From Ga0077560 sp046330435 (GTDB lineage Bacteria; Actinomycetota; Thermoleophilia; Miltoncostaeales; Miltoncostaeaceae), in the NCBI GenBank assembly GCA_046330435.1, contig JAXLST010000006.1, forward strand, positions 434,001 through 498,000: a DNA stretch of 64,000 nucleotides, given 5' to 3'. This document shows positions 43,074 through 50,774 of the stretch, piece after piece; position 1 is the first letter of the stretch; each line of letters opens with the position of its first letter. The notes under the pieces were generated by a model. It ran no database searches and was not told the DNA's origin. It saw nothing but the letters and a program-made list of their open reading frames with translations. A program made the translations under genes and the position numbers.

Positions 43074-43579
43074 GTGGCGTCGTCCTCCGCCCCCGCCGCC
43101 TCCGCGATCCGCGCCGCGAGTCCCCTCGCGACCTCCGCGTCCAGCCCCGGGATGTGGGGGCTCCCCTCCCGGGAGGCGGTGCGCAGGTGCACGGACGCCA
43201 GCCCCGCGCGCCGCTCCATGGGCCCGCTGCTGGAGTCCACCGCCTGGATCCGGGTGTGCGGCACCACCTGGACGGTGCGCCACAGCCACCCCCGGGCGAC
43301 GACCACCCCCTCGGGGAGCACCTCCCACCGGTACCGGGCGTGGTACCTGGGCGGCCAGGTCAGGCTGAACGCCGCACCGGCCGCGGCCAGGACCACGGCG
43401 ATCGCGGCGAAGACCAGGCCGGGCGTCCGGTGGCCGGTCGCCAGCAGCACCACCGCGACGACTCCGGGAACCAGCGTCGCGCCGACCGTCCCGAGCCATG
43501 ACTGGGCGGTCCACAGCCCGACCGCGCGCGGGTCCAGCGGCTGGGAGGGTTCGACGAGCCGGGGGACGTCGTCGCTCAC
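43070..43579 (-). CDS. Membrane protein with one bacterial PH domain, YdbS-like
   Basis: 169 residues from GTG 43579 (a GTG at 43624 would add 15). Two hydrophobic helices (TVGATLVPGVVAVVLLAT and GLVFAAIAVVLAAAGAAF) precede a bPH2 domain with YRWEVLPEGVVVARGWLWRT, VVPHTRIQAVDSSSGPMERR and LASVHLRTAS. It pairs with the downstream YdbT-like gene through a 4-bp overlap and probably forms a complex with it. Confidence 0.8.
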   Translation of the reverse strand: MSDDVPRLVEPSQPLDPRAVGLWTAQSWLGTVGATLVPGVVAVVLLATGHRTPGLVFAAIAVVLAAAGAAFSLTWPPRYHARYRWEVLPEGVVVARGWLWRTVQVVPHTRIQAVDSSSGPMERRAGLASVHLRTASREGSPHIPGLDAEVARGLAARIAEAAGAEDDAT

Positions 43580-43650
43580 GAAGCCATCTTGCACGGACCG
43601 CGGCGGCGGCGCCGTCGCGGGCACCGGTCTGAACCGAACGTGAACCCGGC

Positions 43651-43656
43651 TAGGGT
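43651..43656 (+). promoter_or_regulatory. -10 box of a predicted leaderless promoter
   Basis: TAGGGT ends 6 nt before the ATG of the NAD-dependent dehydrogenase; a weak -35 (CTGAAC) lies about 16 nt further upstream. Confidence 0.5.
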
Positions 43657-43662
43657 GCGCCG

Positions 43663-44544
43663 ATGGCGCGCGTCGCGTTCATCGGGCTGGGGCGGATGGG
43701 GTCCGGGATGGCCGGTCGCCTTCTCGCCGCCGGACACGACATCGCGGTGTTCAACCGGACGCCCGGGCGGGACGCGGCGCTGGTCGCCTCGGGGGCGCGC
43801 CGGGCGGCGACGCCGCGGGAGGCCGCCGAGGGTGCCGACGCGGTGGTCGTGATGGTCGCCGACGACGCGGCCTCCCTTGCCGTGTGGGACGGGCCGGACG
43901 GCGTCCTGGCGGCCCGACCCGCACCCGGTGGGATCGCGGTCGAGTGCTCCACCCTCTCCCACGCCCATGTGACGGCCCTCGCACCCCGGGCGGCCGCGGC
44001 AGGGTGGCGGTACGTCGACGCCCCCGTCACCGGGCTCCCCGACGCCGCGGCGCAGGGCCGGCTCACCCTGCTGGTCGGTGCCGAGCCCGCCGACCTGGCA
44101 GGCGCGGCCTGGGTGCTGGAGCCGCTCGCCGGCGACGTCGTGCACTTCGGCGCCGTGGGGACGGGGACCGCCTACAAGCTCATCGTGAACCTCATGGGCG
44201 CCGTGCAGATCGCCGGCGTCGCGGAGGCCCTCGCCATGGCGGAACGCGCCGGGCTGGACCTGGACCTGGTGATGCGGACCATCGCGAGCGGGCAGCCCGC
44301 GAGCCCGCAGGTGGTGCGCAACGGCCGGCGCATGGCCGCGGGCGACCACGACCGGGACGTCGTGTTCTCCGGCCTGCTGCGCCGCAAGGACACCGACTAC
44401 GGGGTCCGGCTGGCCCGGGAGCTCGGCGTGGAGCCGCGACTGGGGCGGGTGGCGCTGGACGGCCTGGAGCGGCTCATCGCCCGCGGCTCAGGGGACCGCA
44501 ACGAGAGCGCCGTGATCGACGTCGCCCGGGAGCCGGGGGCCTGA
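43663..44544 (+). CDS. NAD(P)-dependent beta-hydroxyacid dehydrogenase family protein
   Basis: 293 residues. The N-terminal Rossmann motif is VAFIGLGRMGSGMAGRL (4-20), then FNRTPGR. APVTGLPDAAAQGRLTLLVG is the substrate-binding signature, and GTGTAYKLIVN holds the catalytic Lys near 172. The family includes 3-hydroxyisobutyrate, tartronate semialdehyde and glyoxylate/succinic semialdehyde reductases; the substrate is not fixed by sequence. It is the last plus-strand gene before fusA and is convergent with it. Confidence 0.9.
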   Translation: MARVAFIGLGRMGSGMAGRLLAAGHDIAVFNRTPGRDAALVASGARRAATPREAAEGADAVVVMVADDAASLAVWDGPDGVLAARPAPGGIAVECSTLSHAHVTALAPRAAAAGWRYVDAPVTGLPDAAAQGRLTLLVGAEPADLAGAAWVLEPLAGDVVHFGAVGTGTAYKLIVNLMGAVQIAGVAEALAMAERAGLDLDLVMRTIASGQPASPQVVRNGRRMAAGDHDRDVVFSGLLRRKDTDYGVRLARELGVEPRLGRVALDGLERLIARGSGDRNESAVIDVAREPGA

Positions 44545-44549
44545 ACGAC

Positions 44550-44585
44550 GACGGCCCCGCCGCCCGGATGGGCGACGGGGCCGTC
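44550..44585. terminator. Bidirectional terminator hairpin between dehydrogenase and fusA
   Basis: GACGGCCCCG and CGGGGCCGTC form a 10-bp stem, with extra pairing (GCCC/GGGC) in the loop. It lies 5 nt after one stop and 24 nt from the convergent fusA stop. No long U-tract. Confidence 0.65.
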
Positions 44586-44609
44586 GGAGCACTCAGCCCG
44601 GAGGCGGCG

Positions 44610-46703
44610 TCAGGCGGCGCCGACCTTCTGCTGGATCTCCTGCGCGATGGAGGTCGGGACCTCCATGTACTTCTCGAACTGCATCGTGAACGTCGCGCGG
44701 CCCTGGGTGGCGGACCGGACGGACGTCGCGTAGCCGAACATCTCCGACAGCGGCACGGAGGCGTTCACGACCTCCAGGCCGCCCTGGCGGGGCTCGGTGC
44801 CCTGGATGCGGCCGCGGCGGCGGTTGAGGTCGCCCACCACGGTCCCGACGAACTCCTTCGGCGCGACGACCTCGACGGCCATCACCGGCTCCAGCAGGGT
44901 CGGGCTCGCCTTGCGCGCGGCCTCCTTGAAGGCCATCGAGCCGGCGATCTTGAACGCCATCTCCGAGGAGTCCACCTCGTGGTAGCTGCCGTCCACCAGG
45001 CGGACCTTGATGTCCACCATCGGGTAGCCGGCCACCACGCCGCCCTCGAGGGCCTCGCGGATGCCCTGGTCGACGGCCGGGATGTACTCCTTGGGGATGG
45101 AGCCACCGACGACCTTGCTCTCGAAGCTGTAGCCCGCGCCGGACTCGTTCGGCTCCAGGTCGATGTAGACGTGGCCGAACTGGCCGCGGCCACCGGTCTG
45201 GCGGACGAACTTGCCCTCGATCTTGTTCACGGCCTTGCGGATCGTCTCGCGGTACGCGACCTGCGGGGCGCCGACGTTGGCGTCCACGCTGAACTCGCGC
45301 ATGAGGCGGTCCACGATGATCTCCAGGTGGAGCTCACCCATGCCGGAGATGACCGTCTGGCCGGTCTCCTCATCGGTGCGCACCCGGAAGGTCGGGTCCT
45401 CGTCCGACAGGCGGCCGAGGGCGACCGTGAGCTTCTCCTGGTCCTGCTTGGTCTTCGGCTCGATCGCGAGGCCGATCACCGGCTCCGGGAACGTCATCTG
45501 CTCCAGGACGATCGGGGCGGCCGGGTCGCAGAGCGTGTCGCCGGTGGTCGTGGACTTGAGGCCCACGGCGGCGACGATGTCGCCCGCGGCCACCGAGTCC
45601 ACGTCCTCGCGGTGGTTGGCGTGCATCATCAGGAGGCGGCCGATGCGCTCCTTGCGGTCCTTCGTCGCGTTGATGATGCCCGCGCCGCTCTGGGTGGTCC
45701 CGGAGTAGACGCGCAGGTACGTGAGGCGGCCCACGTAGGGGTCGCTCATGACCTTGAAGGCGAGCGCGGCGAACGGCTCGGTCTCGCTGGACTCGCGGAC
45801 GAGCTTCTCGTCCTCGCTGCCCGGCACCGTGCCCTCGGCGGGCGGCACCTGCAGCGGGGAGGGGAGGAAGTCGACGATCGCGTCGAGGAGCGGCTGGACG
45901 CCCTTGTTCTTGAAGGACGAACCGCAGAGCACCGGGGTGATCGCGTTGGCGAGCACGCCCTTGCGCACGCCCTCGTGCAGACGCTCCGGGGTGATCTCCG
46001 AGCCCTCGAGGTACGCCTCGGCGAGCTCGTCGTCGGTGTCGGCGAGGGCCTCGATGAGGCGCTCGCGGGCGGCCTCGGCCTCGTCCTGCATGTCGGCCGG
46101 GATCTCGGTGACGTCGGTCTCGGTACCGAGGTCGTCCTTGTAGATCGTCGCCTTCATGGCGATGAGGTCGATGATGCCCTGGAACTCGGCCTCTGCGCCG
46201 ATGGGCAGCTGGATCGGCACGGCGTTGGCGCCGAGCCGGTCGATCATCGTCTGGACGGCCTTCGCGAAGTCCGCGCCGATGCGGTCCATCTTGTTGACGT
46301 ACGCGATGCGCGGGACGCCGTACCGGTCGGCCTGGCGCCACACCGTCTCGGACTGCGGCTCCACGCCGGCGACCGAGTCGAACAGGGCCACGGAGCCGTC
46401 GAGCACGCGCAGGGAGCGCTCCACCTCGACGGTGAAGTCGACGTGGCCGGGCGTGTCGATGATGTTGATGCGGTGATCACGCCAGAAGCACGTGGTGGCG
46501 GCGGAGGTGATGGTGATGCCGCGCTCCTGCTCCTGCGCCATCCAGTCCATCGTGGCCGCGCCCTCGTGCACCTCGCCCATCCGGTGCAGACGACCGGTGT
46601 AGTAGAGGATGCGCTCCGTCGTGGTGGTCTTCCCGGCATCGATGTGGGCCATGATGCCGATGTTGCGCACCCGGTCGAGGGGCACCTTCTTCACGGTCGA
46701 CAC
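44610..46703 (-). CDS. fusA: Elongation factor G
   Basis: 697 residues from GTG 46703 (VSTVKKVPLDRVRNIGIMAH). G motifs: AHIDAGKTT, RGITITSAATT, DTPGHVDF and NKMDRIGAD. Domain IV shows GGRGQFGHVYIDLEP and GYPMVDIKVRLVDGS; domain V RRRGRIQGTEPRQGG. It drives tRNA-mRNA translocation. An SD-like GGTGAT lies about 10 nt before the start. It is last in rpsL-rpsG-fusA; tuf, usually next, is about 8 kb away. Confidence 0.98.
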   Translation of the reverse strand: MSTVKKVPLDRVRNIGIMAHIDAGKTTTTERILYYTGRLHRMGEVHEGAATMDWMAQEQERGITITSAATTCFWRDHRINIIDTPGHVDFTVEVERSLRVLDGSVALFDSVAGVEPQSETVWRQADRYGVPRIAYVNKMDRIGADFAKAVQTMIDRLGANAVPIQLPIGAEAEFQGIIDLIAMKATIYKDDLGTETDVTEIPADMQDEAEAARERLIEALADTDDELAEAYLEGSEITPERLHEGVRKGVLANAITPVLCGSSFKNKGVQPLLDAIVDFLPSPLQVPPAEGTVPGSEDEKLVRESSETEPFAALAFKVMSDPYVGRLTYLRVYSGTTQSGAGIINATKDRKERIGRLLMMHANHREDVDSVAAGDIVAAVGLKSTTTGDTLCDPAAPIVLEQMTFPEPVIGLAIEPKTKQDQEKLTVALGRLSDEDPTFRVRTDEETGQTVISGMGELHLEIIVDRLMREFSVDANVGAPQVAYRETIRKAVNKIEGKFVRQTGGRGQFGHVYIDLEPNESGAGYSFESKVVGGSIPKEYIPAVDQGIREALEGGVVAGYPMVDIKVRLVDGSYHEVDSSEMAFKIAGSMAFKEAARKASPTLLEPVMAVEVVAPKEFVGTVVGDLNRRRGRIQGTEPRQGGLEVVNASVPLSEMFGYATSVRSATQGRATFTMQFEKYMEVPTSIAQEIQQKVGAA

Positions 46704-46795
46704 GCTCTGATCACCTGCCCTCTCTGACGAAGACGAACGCACGCGACGTGGGCGCGTGCGTGCGGTGGGACTTCACGATCCAGCGATGGTGCTGA

Positions 46796-46818
46796 CGGGC
46801 CCCCGCGACGGGGGCCCG
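46796..46818 (-). other. Hairpin between rpsG and fusA
   Basis: GGGCCCCC and GGGGGCCC form a perfect 8-bp stem with a 5-nt loop right after the rpsG stop, within the 119-nt gap to fusA. No U-tract follows. It may partly attenuate transcription or protect the rpsG 3' end. Confidence 0.45.
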
Positions 46819-46822
46819 GCCG

Positions 46823-47293
46823 CTACCAGCGGTAGTGCGCGAACGCGCGGTTCGCCTGCGCCATGCGGTACAGGTCGTCCTTGCGCTTGAAGGCGCCGCC
46901 CTGCGAGCCGAGGGCGTCCAGCAGCTCGTTGGCGAGCCGCTCGCTCATCTGCTTCTCGCGGCGGGCGCGGGAGAACGAGACGATCCAGCGGACGGCGAGC
47001 GTGCGGCCCCGGCGGGGCTGGACCTCGATCGGCACCTGGTAGGTGGCACCGCCGACCCGGCGCGACTTCACCTCGATGAGCGGGGTGACGTTGCGGATGG
47101 CCTCCTCCGTGACCTGCACCGGGTCACGGCCCGTGCGGTCGCGGATGCGCTCGAGGGCGTCGTAGACGACGCGCTCGGCGACGGACTTCTTGCCGTCACG
47201 CAGGATCTTGTTGATCAGCTGGGTGACGAGCGTGCTGTTGAACACGGGGTCCGGATCGATGGTCCGGCGGGCGATTGCTGCGCGACGTGGCAT
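46823..47293 (-). CDS. rpsG: 30S ribosomal protein S7
   Basis: 156 residues. MPRRAAIARRTIDPDPVFNS, LINKILRDGKKSVAERVVYD, VKSRRVGGATYQVPIEVQP and the terminal ANRAFAHYRW are canonical. It starts assembly of the 30S head. Six nt after rpsL. Confidence 0.98.
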   Translation of the reverse strand: MPRRAAIARRTIDPDPVFNSTLVTQLINKILRDGKKSVAERVVYDALERIRDRTGRDPVQVTEEAIRNVTPLIEVKSRRVGGATYQVPIEVQPRRGRTLAVRWIVSFSRARREKQMSERLANELLDALGSQGGAFKRKDDLYRMAQANRAFAHYRW

Positions 47294-47299
47294 ATCTGG

Positions 47300-47671
47300 C
47301 TACTTCGGGGTCTTGGCGCCGTACTTGGAGCGCGCCTTGCGTCGGCCGGACACGCCGGCGGCGTCCAGAGCCGCCCGGATCACCTTGTACCGCACACCCG
47401 GCAGGTCCTTCACACGTCCACCGCGGACCAGCACCACCGAGTGCTCCTGCAGGTTGTGGCCCTCACCCGGGATGTAACACGTGATCTCCATCTGGTTCGT
47501 CAGACGGACACGGCACACCTTGCGAAGCGCGGAGTTCGGCTTCTTGGGCGTGGTGGTGTACACGCGGGTGCAGACGCCGCGCTTCTGCGGTGCGCCCCGG
47601 AGGGCCGGCGTCGAGGTCTTGGTGGTCTTGGGCGTCCGACCCTTGCGGACGAGCTGGTTGATCGTCGGCAC
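47300..47671 (-). CDS. rpsL: 30S ribosomal protein S12
   Basis: 123 residues from GTG 47671. PTINQLVRKGRTPKTTKTST, TTTPKKPNSALRKVCRVRL, IPGEGHNLQEHSVVLVRGGR, VKDLPGVRYKVIRA. The two lysines where streptomycin-resistance changes occur (in PKKPNS and RVKDLPG) are the sensitive type. First gene of the str unit. Confidence 0.98.
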   Translation of the reverse strand: MPTINQLVRKGRTPKTTKTSTPALRGAPQKRGVCTRVYTTTPKKPNSALRKVCRVRLTNQMEITCYIPGEGHNLQEHSVVLVRGGRVKDLPGVRYKVIRAALDAAGVSGRRKARSKYGAKTPK

Positions 47672-47732
47672 GATCGCCTTTTGTCGCGGTTGAGAGCAGT
47701 GCGTGACCGGCCGCTCGCCGAGCGGCCCGGGG

Positions 47733-47741
47733 ACGTTAGCA
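47733..47741 (-). promoter_or_regulatory. Possible extended -10 promoter of rpsL-rpsG-fusA
   Basis: On the minus strand TGCTAACGT fits the extended -10 pattern (TGn plus TAACGT), about 60 nt before the rpsL GTG. No good -35 is seen. A short hairpin (GGCCGCTCG and CGAGCGGCC, sharing a tight loop) follows in the leader. Confidence 0.4.
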
Positions 47742-47793
47742 CACGCGGGCGCACCGGGATCCCCCGGCGGCGGGGTGCTGCGGGACAGGAACC

Positions 47794-48564
47794 CTACCGT
47801 GCGGGAGCGGGCGACGTGAGGTCCAGCCGCACACGCGACCGGTACCCCACCGGGCCCTCGAGCGTGGTGTCCGTCTCCAGGCGCACCGGGACGCCCAGGC
47901 GCGGCGACCACCACATGCGCTCGGTGCGCGGCCCGCCGTGCGCCCCGCTCGTGCGCGTGCGCGTCTCGATGAGGAACGCCGTGACCGGCGCCCCCGCCAC
48001 CGTGACGGTCTCGCGGCGCACGACCGTGGCCGTGCCGGTGGTGCGCAGCTTCCACGCCGAGTACGCCACGTTCCACGTCTGCCCGACGCGCGGGCGGACC
48101 GGGATGGCCGGCACCGCCGGGGTGAGGGGACGACGATCATCGCGGCCGATGCGCAGGAAGGTGACGTCCACGCGGCGCCACGTCGCCCGGATCCAGTGGG
48201 AGCCGACCGCGTAGCGGACCGCCTCGGTGTGCTCGCCGCTGATGCGCAGCTCGGCCTGGAAGCCCTCGGGGGTCGCGGTGACGATGTACCGCGCCTGGGC
48301 GGGGACGTCGCGGTCGATCGAGATGGGCCCGATGTGGGCCGTCTCGGATCCGGACGCCGCGTAGCTGTACACGCCGGGCGCCGGCGCGTCGCCGGTCGCG
48401 ACATCCGCCACGCCGGTGTCGCGGAACTCCCCGACGGCGGTCGCGACGGAGACCTCGGTCGAGGTGCTCGCCGCCTGCCACGCCCACGCGCCGGCGACGA
48501 CGAGGGCAAGTGCGGCGGCCGCGGCGGAGAGGGCCGGGACGGGTCGGGTGATCCGGTGCTCCAC
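47794..48564 (-). CDS. Hypothetical membrane-anchored or secreted protein
   Basis: 256 residues from GTG 48564, chosen because a TACCGT box ends exactly 7 nt upstream; a GTG three codons earlier lies within that spacing. An N-terminal hydrophobic segment (VPALSAAAAALALVVAGAWA) is a signal or anchor. The rest is beta-rich: GVYSYAASGSETAH, TPEGFQAELRISGEH, WNVAYSAWKLRTTGTATVV, then RTERMWWSPRLGVPVRLET. The last part resembles DUF3108-like or lipoprotein beta-sandwiches. Function unknown; divergent from the MepA-type gene. Confidence 0.65.
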   Translation of the reverse strand: MEHRITRPVPALSAAAAALALVVAGAWAWQAASTSTEVSVATAVGEFRDTGVADVATGDAPAPGVYSYAASGSETAHIGPISIDRDVPAQARYIVTATPEGFQAELRISGEHTEAVRYAVGSHWIRATWRRVDVTFLRIGRDDRRPLTPAVPAIPVRPRVGQTWNVAYSAWKLRTTGTATVVRRETVTVAGAPVTAFLIETRTRTSGAHGGPRTERMWWSPRLGVPVRLETDTTLEGPVGYRSRVRLDLTSPAPAR

Positions 48565-48571
48565 GGCGGTC

Positions 48572-48599
48572 ACGGTAACCCTGGACGAATTGCCCGCAA
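48572..48599 (-). promoter_or_regulatory. Promoter of the hypothetical exported protein, predicted leaderless
   Basis: -35 TTGCGG (48594-48599), 16-nt spacer, -10 TACCGT (48572-48577) on the minus strand, 7 nt before the GTG. Confidence 0.55.
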
Positions 48600-48631
48600 T
48601 CGGGGTTTCACCGCACGTGCAGCGTGATTGC

Positions 48632-48637
48632 TACCGT
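48632..48637 (+). promoter_or_regulatory. -10 box of a predicted leaderless promoter
   Basis: TACCGT ends 7 nt before the GTG at 48645 of the MepA-type gene and supports that start over a GTG 21 nt upstream, which would lie 5' of the box. Confidence 0.5.
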
Positions 48638-48644
48638 CGTCGCA

Positions 48645-49505
48645 GTGAGCCCGGCCGCATTGGCAGACATCCTCCCCCTCGCGGATCCGCAGGCCGAACC
48701 GCCGGTCCCGCCGCGCCTCGAGGTGCTGGCCCCCCGGCCCCGGCGGCGCACCGCCCGGCGCACGCAGCGGCACCCGTCGTGGCTGTGGGCGCTGCTGCTG
48801 TCGGCGGTGCTGCTGGCCATCCCGCTCGGCGCGGCGAGCAACGACCCGTCCACGGCCGCGGCGGCGGGCGGTGACACCCTCATCGACGACGGCCCGTTCG
48901 ATGCGGAGTGGCCGATGCAGGTGGAGGTCCGAGTGGCGAACTCGGAGCGGTCCGGGCCCATCGTGGACCTCGGCGACGGATCCCTGGCACTCGGCGGGCC
49001 GAACGGCGGCCGGCTCGCGAACGGCGTGCGGCTCCCCGTGTCCGGCACCGGGTACTACACCTACAACCCGGCCACCCAGACGCCGCCGCAGTCGCCGGAG
49101 CGCCGCTGGGGCACCGCGATGCTGGTGTCGCAGGTCCTGAGCCTGGGCCGGTGGTGGGCGCAGGAGCACCCGGACCTGCCGCCGCTGGGCATCGGCGACC
49201 TGTCCCGCGAGCACGGCGGGCCGTTCACCGGCCCCGGCGTGGGCCACAGCTCCCACCAGAACGGGCTGGACGTCGACATCCGCCTGCCGCGGCGCGACCG
49301 GGTGATGGGCGCCGCCAACCCGTCGAACTACGACCGGGCGCTCACCCAGCAGGTCGTGGACCGCATGGTCGCCCAGGGCGCCTCCCTGGTGCTCATCGGG
49401 CCGAGCCTCGACCTGACGGGCCCCGCCGGGGTCGTCGTGCGCTGGCCCGCCCACGACGACCACCTGCACGTGCGCTTCCCCGACCCGGACGGCACCGGGA
49501 ACTGA
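48645..49505 (+). CDS. Penicillin-insensitive murein endopeptidase (MepA/M74)-like protein
   Basis: 286 residues. An N-terminal cytoplasmic stretch with an Arg-rich patch and a single membrane anchor (SWLWALLLSAVLLAIPLGAA) place the domain outside. Zinc-site motifs of the LAS superfamily are present: HSSHQNGLDVDIRLP (first His and Asp) and WPAHDDHLHVRF (HxxHxH type). The enzyme would cleave D-Ala-meso-DAP cross-bridges in peptidoglycan. The gene is divergent from an exported hypothetical gene and 50 nt before ppk2. Confidence 0.85.
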   Translation: MSPAALADILPLADPQAEPPVPPRLEVLAPRPRRRTARRTQRHPSWLWALLLSAVLLAIPLGAASNDPSTAAAAGGDTLIDDGPFDAEWPMQVEVRVANSERSGPIVDLGDGSLALGGPNGGRLANGVRLPVSGTGYYTYNPATQTPPQSPERRWGTAMLVSQVLSLGRWWAQEHPDLPPLGIGDLSREHGGPFTGPGVGHSSHQNGLDVDIRLPRRDRVMGAANPSNYDRALTQQVVDRMVAQGASLVLIGPSLDLTGPAGVVVRWPAHDDHLHVRFPDPDGTGN

Positions 49506-49542
49506 TCGCCGGGCGGGGCGCGGCATCGGGCGGGGAGGCCGC

Positions 49543-49548
49543 TACCCT
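49543..49548 (+). promoter_or_regulatory. -10 box of a predicted leaderless promoter
   Basis: TACCCT ends 7 nt before the ATG of ppk2. Confidence 0.5.
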
Positions 49549-49555
49549 CCGGCGC

Positions 49556-50653
49556 ATGGCACGCAAGGTGAGCGAGGGGGACACCTCCCCCCGACTGGAC
49601 GAGCAGGGCATCGAGCGCTTCGAGGTGACGCAGGCCATGGACGGCGCCCAGGAGGTGCTGCTGGCGGCGGTGCGCGACGTGATCTCCGGGGCGGGCAACG
49701 AGGACGTGGCAGCCGTGGCGCGATGGCTGCAGGCCGTCGCGGGGGGCGTCTCCGCGGACGACGCGCAGGCGCTGGCCCGCATGGCCGCCGCCGACCAGTC
49801 CATGTACGGGACGCCGCCGCTGCACGCGGACGACATCCTGGTGAAGGACTGGCGGCACGCGGTCTACCCGTACCAGAACCTCATGGCCCGGAAGACCTAC
49901 GAGAAGCAGAAGTACCGGCTCCAGGTGGAGCTGCTGAAGCTGCAGGCGTGGGCCAAGGACACCGGCCAGCGCATCGTGATCCTCTTCGAGGGACGCGACG
50001 CGGCGGGCAAGGGCGGCACCATCAAGCGGTTCATGGAGCACCTCAACCCGCGTGGCTCCCGCGTGGTCGCGCTGGAGAAGCCCACGGAGACCGAGCGCGG
50101 GCAGTGGTACTTCCAGCGCTACATCCAGCACCTGCCCACCGCGGGCGAGATCGTCCTGTTCGACCGCTCCTGGTACAACCGCGCCGGCGTGGAGCGCGTC
50201 ATGGGCTTCTGCACCAACGACGAGTACCACGAGTTCATGCGGCAGGCGCCGGAGTTCGAGCGCCAGCTGGTGCGCAGCGGGACGCACCTCATCAAGTTCT
50301 GGTTCTCGGTGAGCCGGGAGGAGCAGCAGCGCCGGTTCGCCGAGCGCCAGCGCCACCCGCTCAAGCAGTGGAAGCTCTCCCCCATCGACCTCGCGTCCCT
50401 CGACAAGTGGGACGCCTACACCGAGGCGAAGGAGGCGATGTTCCTGCACACCGACACCGCCGACGCCCCGTGGGTGGTCATCAAGTCGGACTGCAAGAAG
50501 CGGGCCCGCCTGAACGCCCTGCGGTATGTGCTGCACCGCCTGCCGTACGCGGACAAGGACCTCGCCCGCATCGGCCAGCTCGACCCGCTGCTGGTGGGCC
50601 GGGCCAGCGTCGTCCACGAGGACGGCGGCCCGGACGGCGAAGCCCTGATCTGA
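49556..50653 (+). CDS. ppk2: Polyphosphate kinase 2
   Basis: 365 residues. Walker A is GRDAAGKGGTIKRF and Walker B FDRSWYNRAGVERVM; the lid region is TERGQWYFQRYIQHLP. PPK2 uses polyphosphate to make GTP/ATP from the diphosphate, or the reverse. The catalytic half starts near residue 95 (LVKDWRHAVYPYQNLM). The N-terminal ~90 residues form a Glu/Ala-rich helical extension not needed for the core. Which PPK2 class it belongs to is not clear from motifs. A hairpin follows the stop. Confidence 0.93.
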   Translation: MARKVSEGDTSPRLDEQGIERFEVTQAMDGAQEVLLAAVRDVISGAGNEDVAAVARWLQAVAGGVSADDAQALARMAAADQSMYGTPPLHADDILVKDWRHAVYPYQNLMARKTYEKQKYRLQVELLKLQAWAKDTGQRIVILFEGRDAAGKGGTIKRFMEHLNPRGSRVVALEKPTETERGQWYFQRYIQHLPTAGEIVLFDRSWYNRAGVERVMGFCTNDEYHEFMRQAPEFERQLVRSGTHLIKFWFSVSREEQQRRFAERQRHPLKQWKLSPIDLASLDKWDAYTEAKEAMFLHTDTADAPWVVIKSDCKKRARLNALRYVLHRLPYADKDLARIGQLDPLLVGRASVVHEDGGPDGEALI

Positions 50654-50664
50654 CGACGCGCGGC

Positions 50665-50701
50665 GGGTGGCCGGCGCGGCCCGCGGCCGCGCCGTCCACC
50701 C
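50665..50701 (+). terminator. Hairpin terminator after ppk2
   Basis: GGGTGGCCGGCGCGGCC pairs with GGCCGCGCCGTCCACCC apart from one mismatch, around a 3-nt loop, 12 nt after the stop. No U-tract. Confidence 0.55.
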
Positions 50702-50774
50702 GGGTTGCGGTTGCCGGGGACCCGCCGGTCCTGCTCTGATGACCCGCACGCACCCACGTGACGGAGGAGGCAGG

